Shown: positions 49,990 to 58,213 of the stretch, piece by piece | Position numbering within the stretch: the first letter of the stretch is position 1 | Layout of the letters: every line of letters starts with the position of its first letter | Source: CAYPNF01 sp964411985 | GTDB taxonomy: Bacteria; Verrucomicrobiota; Verrucomicrobiia; Limisphaerales; J093 | Length of the DNA stretch: 64,000 nt | Reading direction: 5' to 3' | Assembly (NCBI GenBank): GCA_964411985.1 | Contig: CAYPNF010000005.1 | Location: 124,001 to 188,000 of the forward strand | The notes under the pieces: generated by a model | The model's input: the letters and a program-made list of their open reading frames with translations, nothing else | Database searches by the model: none | What the model was told of the DNA's origin: nothing | Position numbers and translations under genes: made by a program

Positions 49990-52881
49990 ATGAAAAGAAA
50001 ACGTCAAAACCCAACCAAACTAGCATTCCCGCTGGCAGCTACCGTTGCGTTCGGGGTGCCCACTGCTTCTTTGCACCTGGCTCAAGCTCAGGATGCAACC
50101 AAGGAGGAAGCCACCCGGATGGAGAAGGTAGTGGTCACTGGATCCAACTTGGCCACTGAGGCAGGGGGGGAGACCCTCACGATCGCTCCCATGGACCTGG
50201 AGAACGATATCAGCCTCAAGGGTATGCCCACGGTCAGTGACATCATGAGGGTCAAAGCCCCTCAATATGCCGGCGGTACCGGAGCCATTAATCCTGGCTT
50301 TGGCAATGGCGGCAACGGCAGTTCCGGCGTCTCCCTCCGCGGTTTGCCATCGAATGCAACCCTGTTGCTGGTGAATGGGAAGCGGACTTCTACGAGCGAC
50401 CTGAACCTGATTCCCGAGGCGGCCATCGAGCGCGTCGAGATCCTTCAGGACGGTGCCTCTTCTATTTACGGTTCCGACGCAGTCGCGGGCGTAGTCAACG
50501 TGATCCTGAAGAAGGAATATCAAGGCCTCAAGCTGGGTTCGTACTACGCGAATACCACCGAAAACGACATCAGCCATTGGAAGGTGAGCGCCATGGCGGG
50601 TACTACGACCGAGAAAACGAAAGTCATGGCCTCGGTGGAGTACAGTAAGGCCAACACCCAGTTCAGCATTGATCGCGAACGATCGAGGCCTCAGGGTAAC
50701 GCCGTTTCCTCGACCTCGAACCCGGGAATGTTCAACATTTCCTCCGTTCCTGCCGGCAACGTCGCGCTTCGCTGGAGCCTGAATCCAGCCTATACGCGCG
50801 GTTTGACCAACGTTTCTCAGATCCCCGCTGGATTCAATCCCGTGGCCTACGCCCCCATCCCGGCTGGTCAATCAGCCAACACCGCTCGCCTGAACGCCGA
50901 AGCGGCTGCGAACGCGGCCCTTCCTGCCAATTCTCCCGTGAGGTATGGCGTATCCCCCTCCTTGGTCCCAGGGATGGATCCCGGGTTCCCCTATCCTTAC
51001 TACACCTACGCGTACCGGCCGTCGGAAAAGTATGCCGGTTACTTGGCGGCAGAGCAGAGAATCTTCGAGGATAACCTGGTGTTCTATTTTGATGGCTATT
51101 ACGCCGCCAATTTCTCCCAGAACGCTTTGGCACCCTCTCCGCTGTCAGGGTACACCCTCCCGGCTGACAACTACTGGGCTCAGACGGTGTTTCCGGGCAT
51201 AACCGACAACATGACGTTTCGCTATCGCCCCGTGGAACTGGGTCCGCGCATCACCTATTCTGATTTTGCCAACTTCCATCAGGTGGCAGGTCTCAAAGGG
51301 CAGATCGCCAAGAGCGAATGGAACTGGGACACCTCGTTCCTCTACGATCGGACAGAGATCAATACCAAGCAGACGGGCGGGGTGTTGACCGACGTCTACA
51401 ACAACATGCTCGGGATGACCACCGCGGGAGCGTGGAACCCGTTTGGCTATACCCCGATCGGAGGTACCAGCGTTGTCAATCCACCACCCACGCTCAACCA
51501 GGTAGGCGGCTACGCGACCGAGCGTGAGATCATCGATACCGCGAGTTGGAATGCCAACGTCAATGGCAAGGTCGTCGAGCTGCCGGGCGGCAAGCTCATG
51601 CTGAACGTGGGCACGGAATACCGCCGCGAGAAGGACGACTACCAACCCGACTACGCCATCATAAATGGGTCGGTGTCTCCGTTTAACACCGCCTATCCGC
51701 TCTACGGTATCCGCGACAGCTGGGCGGGTTATGCCGAAGCGAACATCCCCATCTTTGGGGAGGACTTCAAGATTCCGGCCTTCCACAGCTTCCTCTTCTC
51801 GGCTGCCGTCCGCTACGAGGACTATTCCGACGTGGGTGACACCGGAGCTGTGCCTCGTTTCAGCTTCAACTGGAAGCCGATCGACAAGCAGGTCACCTTC
51901 CGTGGTTCCTATTCGGAAGGTTTCATTGCTCCTGGCTTTGGATCTCTCTATCAACTTCCTGGGCAGGACTTTACCGAGTTATATAACCCCTACACAGGAC
52001 TGCGTGAGCAGCCGGAAGACGCCGTGCTCGTGATCGGGAATCCAGAGCTGAAACCTAGCACAGCCCAAAGCTGGCTGATCGGCACGGTGCTTGAGCCCAA
52101 CTTCATCAAGGGTTTCTCCCTTGCTTTCGACTACTACTCGATCAAGCAAGAGGGGATTCCGTTCTCTAGCGCGCAGTATATCGTGAACCAATGGTACGGC
52201 TACAATCCGCTCAATGCCAACGACCCCACGAATCCGTGGGGACCTAATGCGGGACCGAGCGCGGCGAATCCGCTGGGCTCTCAGGTGATTCAAACCACCG
52301 CTGGCGATCTGAAGCAGATCACCAATGTGGGGCCGGTGAACACGGGCGAACGCTTCACCGATGGTTTGGACTTCTCCCTCACGCAGCGGTTTGACACCTC
52401 TGTGGGTACCTTCACGCTCGGTGGCATGGCTACCCGGATCCTCAGCTGGGAGCAGGAAGACTTCCCGGGTGGTGGCAGTATCGACTACTTAGGCCGTTAC
52501 TGGGCGAGCGGCGCAGCGCTGAGCGATGCAGGCTTCCCTGAATGGAAAGCGAACGTGACCCTCACCTACGAGTACCAACGCTTCAGCGGCGCAGTCGCTT
52601 GGAACTTCGTGTCTGGGTATGAAGAAGACAGTTCCCTCCAGAACTTCGTGGACATGCCTGATAGCCCGGCTGCTCCTCGGGACGTGAGCGACTACCAAAC
52701 CTTTGATCTCCGCGTCGGATACATGATTCCGAAGATCGAAGCCGAGTTGGTCGCTGGCGTGAACAACCTGCTTGACGCAGCGCCTCCGTTGGTGGAAAGC
52801 AGCTTCGAGAACAGTTACGATCGGCGTCAGGCCGATATCCGTGGCCGCATGTACTTCCTCATGCTGACCAAGGAGTTCTAA
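49990..52881 (+). CDS. TonB-dependent outer-membrane receptor
   Basis: The 963-residue protein has a signal peptide (residues ~10-35, cut near QAQD) and a TonB-box-like start MEKVVVTGSNL. The plug domain (~50-180) contains SGVSLRGLPSNATLLLVNGKR and IERVEILQDGASSIYGSDAVAGVVNVILKK (two consensus blocks, abbreviated here). A 22-strand-type barrel follows, ending in Phe (MLTKEF) as expected for insertion. It takes up a scarce ligand using energy from TonB. The ligand is not visible in the sequence. The zinc genes that follow make a zinc or zincophore role attractive but unproven. Confidence 0.94.
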   Translation: MKRKRQNPTKLAFPLAATVAFGVPTASLHLAQAQDATKEEATRMEKVVVTGSNLATEAGGETLTIAPMDLENDISLKGMPTVSDIMRVKAPQYAGGTGAINPGFGNGGNGSSGVSLRGLPSNATLLLVNGKRTSTSDLNLIPEAAIERVEILQDGASSIYGSDAVAGVVNVILKKEYQGLKLGSYYANTTENDISHWKVSAMAGTTTEKTKVMASVEYSKANTQFSIDRERSRPQGNAVSSTSNPGMFNISSVPAGNVALRWSLNPAYTRGLTNVSQIPAGFNPVAYAPIPAGQSANTARLNAEAAANAALPANSPVRYGVSPSLVPGMDPGFPYPYYTYAYRPSEKYAGYLAAEQRIFEDNLVFYFDGYYAANFSQNALAPSPLSGYTLPADNYWAQTVFPGITDNMTFRYRPVELGPRITYSDFANFHQVAGLKGQIAKSEWNWDTSFLYDRTEINTKQTGGVLTDVYNNMLGMTTAGAWNPFGYTPIGGTSVVNPPPTLNQVGGYATEREIIDTASWNANVNGKVVELPGGKLMLNVGTEYRREKDDYQPDYAIINGSVSPFNTAYPLYGIRDSWAGYAEANIPIFGEDFKIPAFHSFLFSAAVRYEDYSDVGDTGAVPRFSFNWKPIDKQVTFRGSYSEGFIAPGFGSLYQLPGQDFTELYNPYTGLREQPEDAVLVIGNPELKPSTAQSWLIGTVLEPNFIKGFSLAFDYYSIKQEGIPFSSAQYIVNQWYGYNPLNANDPTNPWGPNAGPSAANPLGSQVIQTTAGDLKQITNVGPVNTGERFTDGLDFSLTQRFDTSVGTFTLGGMATRILSWEQEDFPGGGSIDYLGRYWASGAALSDAGFPEWKANVTLTYEYQRFSGAVAWNFVSGYEEDSSLQNFVDMPDSPAAPRDVSDYQTFDLRVGYMIPKIEAELVAGVNNLLDAAPPLVESSFENSYDRRQADIRGRMYFLMLTKEF

Positions 52882-52906
52882 GAAACGTATAGGACAAGAA
52901 TTCAAG

Positions 52907-52938
52907 GGCCAGCCTCGAAAGAGGCTGGTCTTTTTTTG
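52907..52938 (+). terminator. Rho-independent terminator after the TonB receptor
   Basis: GGCCAGCCTC-GAAA-GAGGCTGGTC is followed by TTTTTTT, a classical intrinsic terminator 26 bases after the stop. Confidence 0.93.
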
Positions 52939-53001
52939 TCCTGCGGGTGGGTACTTTTTGTCGGTTGCATTCGTGGTCCATCTAAACGAGGTTAAGGATG
53001 A

Positions 53002-53361
53002 ATGAAAGGTAACTGGAAAGCTCTAGCGAGGGTGTTGTGCAGCCTGCTGGTCTTGGCAGTTTGCTTGTCGACGTGCCTCGGTATCGCGTGTGCGGGTGAA
53101 CCAAAAAAAGCAGCGACCGGGGGAGCGAAGGAATCATCGGCTTCTCAGCGATCGACGAAAGTCGGCGATCGGGCTCCGCGCCGAACTGAAGTGACCGGGT
53201 CTCACCTGAAGTATCGAGTTGGCCGGGATGGCAGAACCCTGGATGCTCCGGTTTCGGTACGGACACTGCATGCTGGAGATATCAAGAACAAGGGTTACTC
53301 TTCCTTGGCTGATGTGCTCAGACGCGATCCCTCGATTTCCGTTGGGTTTCGAGGCCCTTGA
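53002..53361 (+). CDS. Small exported protein resembling a lone TonB plug fragment
   Basis: This 119-residue product has an AAGGA ribosome site and a signal segment (VLCSLLVLAVCLSTCLGIACAG). Its second half reads VTGSHLKYRVGRDG, APVSVRTLHAGDIKNKGYSSLADVLRRDPSIS, which matches the start of a TonB-receptor plug (VTGSxL..., SPVxVIxxxDIxxxGxxSLxDVLRxxPSI). It then stops after FRGP. There is no barrel in the downstream DNA in any frame, which is FolE2 instead. It could be a truncated receptor, a duplicate of the neighbour that lost its barrel, or a small periplasmic protein with a plug-like fold. Its stop lies in a hairpin loop. Confidence 0.6.
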   Translation: MKGNWKALARVLCSLLVLAVCLSTCLGIACAGEPKKAATGGAKESSASQRSTKVGDRAPRRTEVTGSHLKYRVGRDGRTLDAPVSVRTLHAGDIKNKGYSSLADVLRRDPSISVGFRGP

Positions 53362-53370
53362 AGGGCCTCG
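53350..53370 (+). terminator. Hairpin overlapping the stop codon of the plug-like gene
   Basis: CGAGGCCC-TTGAA-GGGCCTCG forms an 8-bp perfect stem; the TGA stop is in the loop. No T run follows, so it may be a weak terminator or translational element. Confidence 0.45.
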
Positions 53371-53431
53371 TTGACTCTTGCGGGAGCAAGGAAGAGTGAG
53401 TCCTCCGCAGAAGCCTAATTCCTGCGTCCAT

Positions 53432-53447
53432 TTGGCAATCCTGCCAA
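53432..53447. promoter_or_regulatory. Inverted repeat upstream of folE2
   Basis: TTGGCA-ATCC-TGCCAA is a perfect 6-4-6 dyad 57-72 bases before the folE2 start. It could be an operator. It does not resemble known Zur boxes, and short dyads arise by chance. Confidence 0.25.
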
Positions 53448-53503
53448 CACCTGCTACCTTGTACGCTGAGTGTCACTGGTAACCCGTAGGATAATGCGAC
53501 CCA

Positions 53504-54304
53504 ATGAGCGATTCAGACAGCGATTCTAGAGTGAAACTGCAGGACAAACAGAGCGAGAGGGACCACCGGGAGTTACGCATCGACAAAGTGGGGGTCAGGG
53601 GATTGCGTTTTCCGATCCAGATCCGTGACAAGGCACATTCCGTGCAGAACACGGTTGCGACGATCGGGATGTATGTGGATTTGCCCAAGGAATTCAAGGG
53701 AACCCACATGAGCCGTTTTCTGGAAGTGCTCAATGCGCACGGGCGCATGGTGCATGTGGAGAACATTCCCGAGATCCTCTTCTCGATGCAGAAGAAACTG
53801 CACTCGGCGGTAGCGCATCTTGAAATGGAGTTTCCTTACTTTCTCGAGAAAACCGCTCCGGTTTCCAAAATGAAGAGCGTCATGGATTATACCGCGCGTT
53901 TCGACGCGACCGCATGCGGACCTGAAATCGACTTTGTACTCACCGTCATCATCGCAGTCACCACGCTTTGTCCCTGTTCCAAGGCCATTAGCAGATACGG
54001 CGCGCACAATCAAAGGGGCCATGTTACTGTCCAGATTCGGTCCAGAAAGGCCATCTGGATCGAGGACCTGATTTCACTCGTGGAGTCTTCCGCCAGCAGC
54101 GAGCTGTTTTCGCTGCTCAAGCGACAGGACGAAAAAGCGGTGACGGAGAGAGCCTATGAGAACCCGGTGTTTGTGGAGGACTTGGTGAGGAACGTTGTAT
54201 TGAGGCTTAACGCGCATCCGGAAGTGACTTGGTATAAAGTGGAAGCAGAAAACTTCGAGAGCATCCACAACCACAACGCCTACGCCTGTATTGAGAAGGG
54301 TTAA
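53504..54304 (+). CDS. folE2: GTP cyclohydrolase FolE2 (type IB)
   Basis: The 266-residue protein matches COG1469. It has IRDKAHSVQNTVATIGMYVDLP, the active-site Cys in TLCPCSKAIS (near residue 156) and GAHNQRGHV. FolE2 makes dihydroneopterin triphosphate from GTP, the first step of folate and queuosine synthesis. Unlike FolE, which needs zinc, it can run on other divalent metals, and in many bacteria it is switched on by Zur during zinc shortage. Its place just upstream of cysteine-less ribosomal proteins and znuACB-zur here supports that role. No folE was seen in the window. Confidence 0.95.
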   Translation: MSDSDSDSRVKLQDKQSERDHRELRIDKVGVRGLRFPIQIRDKAHSVQNTVATIGMYVDLPKEFKGTHMSRFLEVLNAHGRMVHVENIPEILFSMQKKLHSAVAHLEMEFPYFLEKTAPVSKMKSVMDYTARFDATACGPEIDFVLTVIIAVTTLCPCSKAISRYGAHNQRGHVTVQIRSRKAIWIEDLISLVESSASSELFSLLKRQDEKAVTERAYENPVFVEDLVRNVVLRLNAHPEVTWYKVEAENFESIHNHNAYACIEKG

Positions 54305-54568
54305 GTAGCTTATATCGAGTTCGTTGTGAAGACTCTAACCTTGTTGAAAAGGAGCATGTTCCTATTAACTTGGAAAAGAACGATGCTTCCGAGGGTGGAA
54401 TTCTTCCCTTGGATGGAAGGTTGCCGAGAAGATTTTTGTGGCGCTTTTCGTTGTCTCTGATAAATTCTCGCGCCCTCTAGGGAACGGTAAATGTTTTGCC
54501 GCTCCGTTTGGGGTGCTTTGGCAACGAAGAGTGATTTGATAGAGAACGCCTTGACGAATAATAAAGCG

Positions 54569-55159
54569 ATGCCAGTGAAGAAAACGCCAACACCACCGTC
54601 TTTGGGTAAGGGCAAAGCCGTTGGGTCTGCTACGTCCGCTGCGATTCTCGGAAGCGTGGCTTCTGTGGCGAACTCGACTTCTCCGGGAGGAGTCCCAGCC
54701 AACATCAAAGCCGATTGGGTCAAGTACTATCGGAATTTGATTGAACTCCGGGAGCGGTTAGCAAACCAGATGAGCGGGTTGGCTAAAGAGTCCGCCGAGG
54801 AGATGGATGGTTACAGCCTGCATATGGCGGATTCGGGAACCGACAATTTTGATCGTGATTTTGCCCTGAGCCTGCTTTCTTCTGATCAAGACGCCATCTA
54901 CGAGATTGAGGAGGCTCTGAAGCGCATCGAGAAGGGAACCTACGGCGTCTGTGAACTGACCGGCAAACAAATCCCAAGGCCAAGGCTCGATGCCATTCCT
55001 TGGACCCGTTTCACGGTGGAGGCTCAGGCCCAGCTTGAGAAGGAGGGTGCTTTGCGCCAACGCCGACTCGGGGCCTTGGGCACAGTAGACAGTGTGGGTG
55101 CCACCGAAGTGGAAGAAGAGGTCGAGGAAGAAGAGAGGCCTACAAAAGAAAAAGAGTAA
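54569..55159 (+). CDS. DksA/TraR-like protein with an incomplete zinc finger
   Basis: ATG 54569 gives 196 residues; an ATG at 54491 is in frame but its extra segment is unlike the family. After a low-complexity basic/Ser-rich N-terminus, residues ~50-130 form the DksA coiled coil with SGTDNFDRDFALSLL. The finger region YGVCELTGKQIPRPRLDAIPWTRFT keeps one Cys; the other three positions are Thr, Thr and Ala/neutral. A Glu-rich tail ends it. Cys-poor DksA paralogs in other bacteria work without zinc and bind RNA polymerase with ppGpp. A 264-base gap separates it from folE2, so it may have its own promoter. The next gene starts three bases later. Confidence 0.85.
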   Translation: MPVKKTPTPPSLGKGKAVGSATSAAILGSVASVANSTSPGGVPANIKADWVKYYRNLIELRERLANQMSGLAKESAEEMDGYSLHMADSGTDNFDRDFALSLLSSDQDAIYEIEEALKRIEKGTYGVCELTGKQIPRPRLDAIPWTRFTVEAQAQLEKEGALRQRRLGALGTVDSVGATEVEEEVEEEERPTKEKE

Positions 55160-55162
55160 TTT

Positions 55163-55330
55163 ATGCCACGAGAACTTGTGACTATTGAGTGCACGGAAGC
55201 GCGTAAGGAAGGCAAAGCTCCTTCCCGCTACGTCACGACCCGAAACAAGAAACTCCAGACCGAGAAGATCGAGTTGCAGAAGTACAACCGGTTCTTGCGC
55301 CGTCATACCCTGCACCGGGAAATTAAGTAA
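55163..55330 (+). CDS. rpmG: Ribosomal protein bL33, cysteine-poor form
   Basis: The 55-residue product [15 protein letters not shown]... is bL33 by its core [18 protein letters not shown] and end RRHTLHRE. Zinc-binding forms carry ECTEC and KYCPRC; here these read ECTEA and KYNRFL, so three of four cysteines are lost and zinc cannot be held in the usual way. It lies three bases after the dksA-like gene and six before rpsR, so the three form one unit. This small gene is shorter than the usual ORF cutoff. Confidence 0.93.
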   Translation: MPRELVTIECTEARKEGKAPSRYVTTRNKKLQTEKIELQKYNRFLRRHTLHREIK

Positions 55331-55336
55331 AACCTT

Positions 55337-55603
55337 ATGCCTAGAAAGACTCATCCGGATCGAAATAACACCCGCGGTGGCCGAGGACGTTCTACCACCC
55401 GTGAGGCCCGGATTCCACGCCCGAAGCCCAAGATTGACTTTACCGTCGATGCTCTGGATTACCGAAATGTGAACTTGCTTCGTCAGTTTGTCACGGATGC
55501 AGGCCGGTTGCTGCCCCGGAAGTACACGGGCCTCCCCGCACATTACCAGCGGCAGATGACGCAGTCCGTGAAGCGGGCGCGTCAAATGCTCCTCATGAAG
55601 TAG
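55337..55603 (+). CDS. rpsR: Ribosomal protein bS18, cysteine-free form
   Basis: The 88-residue protein has the bS18 core FTVDALDYRNVNLLRQFVTD and PRKYTG, ending KRARQMLLMK. In zinc-binding S18 the N-terminal CPFC and the later TGTC hold the metal; here they read IPRP and TGLP, so there are no cysteines. Such C-minus paralogs replace zinc forms and free zinc for other uses. Whether another zinc-binding copy exists cannot be told from this window. Confidence 0.95.
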   Translation: MPRKTHPDRNNTRGGRGRSTTREARIPRPKPKIDFTVDALDYRNVNLLRQFVTDAGRLLPRKYTGLPAHYQRQMTQSVKRARQMLLMK

Positions 55604-55611
55604 CCAGCTTT

Positions 55612-55641
55612 CCCGTCATGACTTGTCATGACGGGTTTCTT
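55612..55641 (+). terminator. Rho-independent terminator after rpsR
   Basis: CCCGTCATGAC and GTCATGACGGG pair perfectly across a tiny loop and are followed by TTTCTTCT. It separates the ribosomal unit from znuA, so znuA probably has its own promoter or readthrough. Confidence 0.85.
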
Positions 55642-55652
55642 CTGCAAGAGTA

Positions 55653-56642
55653 ATGCAAATGATTTGCAGAAACATTCAGAGCCATTCGTGGATCCGATTC
55701 CTCGGATCTTGGTCTTCCACCTTGACGTTGCTTTTTGCCCATTTCTGGTGCTTCTCCAGTATTGCGGCAGAAAAAAAGCCATTGGTTCTGACGACCTTTT
55801 TGCCCGCCTACTCCCTTGCTGCCGGGGTGGCAGGCGACTATGCCAAGGTGGAGAACCTGGCCCCAGGGAAGGTTGGGGTCCACGAATTCGATCTGGCTCC
55901 ACGTGACTTGAAGCGGTTGGCTTCTGCCGACGTGATCATTCTGAATGGCTTGGGCTTGGAGTCTTGGATGGAACGTTCCTTGGCAGCCTCCGGCGCTGCG
56001 AAAAGGGCCCAATTGGTCGAGTTGGCTTCCGGGATCCCCCAATCGGAGTTGATCCCCAGCCGTCGCGGGGTGGGGGAATCCCACGGAGAAGAAGGCGGAG
56101 CTGAACACGGCCATGGGCACGGGGGAGATTGGAATGCCCATGTTTGGCTCGACCCGCAGTACATGGCGGGGGCGGTGTCCAACATCGTTGCTGTCTTGGA
56201 GCGAGTTCATCCCCCGGCAGCTTGGGCCTATCACTCCAACGGCACGGCCTTGGTGCAACGGTTGCTGGCTCTGGATCGGGAGATGGCGGAGGCGACGGCA
56301 CCGATTCGGAAAGTGCCTTTCGTCACGCTGCACGACGCCTACCCCTATCTGGTTCGTCGTTACCAACTGAGGCAGGTGGGGGTGGTGCGGGAGATTCCCG
56401 ATGTGGAGCCCTCTCCCAGGCATTTGGGGGAGCTGATGAGGACCATGAGGGATACATCCGTCAAAGTCCTCTTTACAGAGCCCAACACCCCCGCGCGGGT
56501 CACCCGGCAGCTTTCAAGCGACACCGGCACCAGAGTGGTTGTCCTCGATACCTTGGAGGCGGGCACTTTGGGGAGAGACGCCTATGAGCTGGCGCTGCGC
56601 GGAGTGCTGCAAACGCTCCAGCGAGAGTTGGGGACCCCATGA
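55653..56642 (+). CDS. znuA: Zinc ABC transporter substrate-binding protein ZnuA
   Basis: The 329-residue protein has a signal region (~14-40) and the cluster A-I fold. A His-rich loop between residues ~140 and 165 (HGEEGGAEHGHGHGGDWNAHVWLDP, shortened) is typical of zinc-specific ZnuA. HVWLDP and TLHDAYPYLV carry metal-ligand His residues, and LFTEPNTP is a family segment. It binds periplasmic zinc for the transporter encoded by the next two genes. The annotated ATGs sit inside the candidate Zur box, so the true start could also be a little further in. Stop overlaps znuC (ATGA). Confidence 0.95.
   Translation: MQMICRNIQSHSWIRFLGSWSSTLTLLFAHFWCFSSIAAEKKPLVLTTFLPAYSLAAGVAGDYAKVENLAPGKVGVHEFDLAPRDLKRLASADVIILNGLGLESWMERSLAASGAAKRAQLVELASGIPQSELIPSRRGVGESHGEEGGAEHGHGHGGDWNAHVWLDPQYMAGAVSNIVAVLERVHPPAAWAYHSNGTALVQRLLALDREMAEATAPIRKVPFVTLHDAYPYLVRRYQLRQVGVVREIPDVEPSPRHLGELMRTMRDTSVKVLFTEPNTPARVTRQLSSDTGTRVVVLDTLEAGTLGRDAYELALRGVLQTLQRELGTP
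55654..55668. promoter_or_regulatory. Candidate Zur box overlapping the znuA start codon
   Basis: TGCAAATGATTTGCA is a perfect 7-1-7 palindrome (only the central base is unpaired). It resembles the TGNAAATGATTTNCA pattern of Zur boxes in actinobacteria and relatives. It begins one base after the A of the first znuA ATG (55653) and contains the second ATG (55659). Repressor binding here would block a znuA promoter just upstream. Not seen at folE2, dksA or the TonB receptor in this window. Confidence 0.6.
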
Positions 56643-57412
56643 GCCTGCCACTCGATGTGGAGGAAGCCTCGGTGGTGGAGACCAAGGGGCTAACCCTGTC
56701 TTTTGATGGCCGCACGGTATTGGAAGACGTTTCGTTCCGCGTTCCCTCGGGCCGCATCGTTGCCCTCATAGGCCCAAATGGTTCCGGCAAAACGACTTTG
56801 CTTCGGGCTCTCTTGGGTCTCAGCCGTCCGGATTCCGGAGAAGTGCTCCTTTTTGGCAAGCCGAACATTCGCCATGCGCTTCCCCGCATCGGGTACGTGC
56901 CCCAACGGCTCCAGTTGGACAGGTCGTTCGTACTGAGCGTAAGGGAGTTCCTGGCGCTTCGCCTACCGGGGGCTGGAAACTGGTTTTGGCGCAGTAGATC
57001 TTCCTTGGATCAGTCCATCCTGGAAACGGTTCCGGACCTTGGCCTCGAGGCTCTACTTGGGCTCCCCTTGGCAAAGCTATCTGGCGGCCAGCTGCAGCGG
57101 GTCCTGATTGGCTTCAGCCTGCTCCGACAGCCCGAATTGCTCCTGCTCGACGAACCTACTGCCGGTGTGGACACTCCCGGAGAGAAGACCTTCTATGAGT
57201 TGATCGCAGCGATTCACCGAAAGCGCCGTATGACCGTGGTTTTGGTATCCCACGACCTCGGGATGGTGTTCCGCTATGCATCTTGGGTTTACGCGCTGAA
57301 CCGGCGGATTTGCTGCGAAGGTCCGCCAGAATCAGTGCTCAATGCGGACTCTTTACGCGAAGCCTACGGCATTCACGTGACTCCTTACCACCATCACCAC
57401 CATGCCCATTGA
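56639..57412 (+). CDS. znuC: Zinc ABC transporter ATP-binding protein ZnuC
   Basis: The 257-residue ATPase has Walker A GPNGSGKTT, Q-loop YVPQRL, signature LSGGQLQR, Walker B LLLLDEP and H-loop SHD. It ends in a His-rich tail (YHHHHHHAH-like), which is common in zinc-linked proteins and may sense or hold zinc. It overlaps znuA and znuB by short sequences, so the three are translated together. Confidence 0.95.
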   Translation: MSLPLDVEEASVVETKGLTLSFDGRTVLEDVSFRVPSGRIVALIGPNGSGKTTLLRALLGLSRPDSGEVLLFGKPNIRHALPRIGYVPQRLQLDRSFVLSVREFLALRLPGAGNWFWRSRSSLDQSILETVPDLGLEALLGLPLAKLSGGQLQRVLIGFSLLRQPELLLLDEPTAGVDTPGEKTFYELIAAIHRKRRMTVVLVSHDLGMVFRYASWVYALNRRICCEGPPESVLNADSLREAYGIHVTPYHHHHHAH

Positions 57413-58205
57413 AGCCTACATGGTTCGGGCGTTGCTGGCCGCGCTGCTGTTGGGGCCACTTTGTGCCCTGTTGGGAGTCTTCGTGACCGCGCGGCGCATG
57501 TCTTTCTTTAGCGAGACTATCGCTCACGGTAGTCTGTTGGGACTTGCGGTAGGGTTTTGGCTGGGATTGGCGGACGCAACCATACCGATCTTGGCGGTCG
57601 GTTTGCTGGTCGCTATGGCCCTGATGTGGTTGAAGGAAAAGAGTGAGATGCCGCTTGACACCTTGATGGCCTTGCTCCTTTCCGGGAGCGTATCTTTGGG
57701 GGTCATTCTTCTGAGCGTTCAACGGGCGAGTCGGGCAGATATCCATCGCATCCTTTTCGGCGATATCCTGGCGGTAGGAACGAACGACTTGATGCTGGCA
57801 GGCCTTCTTTTTGGGTTGTCTTTTCTCGGCATTTTCTTGCGCCTGAACCAGTTGACGCTACTTACACTCCAGGAGGAACTTGCCCACGTCTCTGGAATCT
57901 CCGTCAAAGCTTGGAATTACCTTTTTGTTGTGGTGCTCACCCTAACGGTGGCGCTTTCGGTCCGGCTGCTGGGGATCATTCTTGTCACTTCACTGCTGGT
58001 GGTTCCTCCTGCGGCAGCCAGGAATGTGAGCCGTAGCCTTCGAGCGCAGATTCTGGGGAGCGTGCTGGCGGGTGCGTTTGCAGGGCTGACTGGGGTACTT
58101 GTTTCTTATCGCTTCGACCTGCCATGCGGTCCGTCGATCGTGCTGGCGGCGGTGGCCCTGTTCATGGTAACCTTAGTGATGAGTCGGCTTCGCACGAGAG
58201 CCTAA
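57402..58205 (+). CDS. znuB: Zinc ABC transporter permease ZnuB
   Basis: The 267-residue protein has eight or so membrane helices and the ABC-3 family markers MSFFSETIAHGSLLGLAVGF, RMSFF-type entry and LGIILVTSLLVVPPAAARN. It forms the membrane channel for zinc with ZnuC. The start overlaps the znuC end by 11 bases; zur follows after eight bases. Full length and no defects. Confidence 0.95.
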   Translation: MPIEAYMVRALLAALLLGPLCALLGVFVTARRMSFFSETIAHGSLLGLAVGFWLGLADATIPILAVGLLVAMALMWLKEKSEMPLDTLMALLLSGSVSLGVILLSVQRASRADIHRILFGDILAVGTNDLMLAGLLFGLSFLGIFLRLNQLTLLTLQEELAHVSGISVKAWNYLFVVVLTLTVALSVRLLGIILVTSLLVVPPAAARNVSRSLRAQILGSVLAGAFAGLTGVLVSYRFDLPCGPSIVLAAVALFMVTLVMSRLRTRA

Positions 58206-58213
58206 CTACACCT

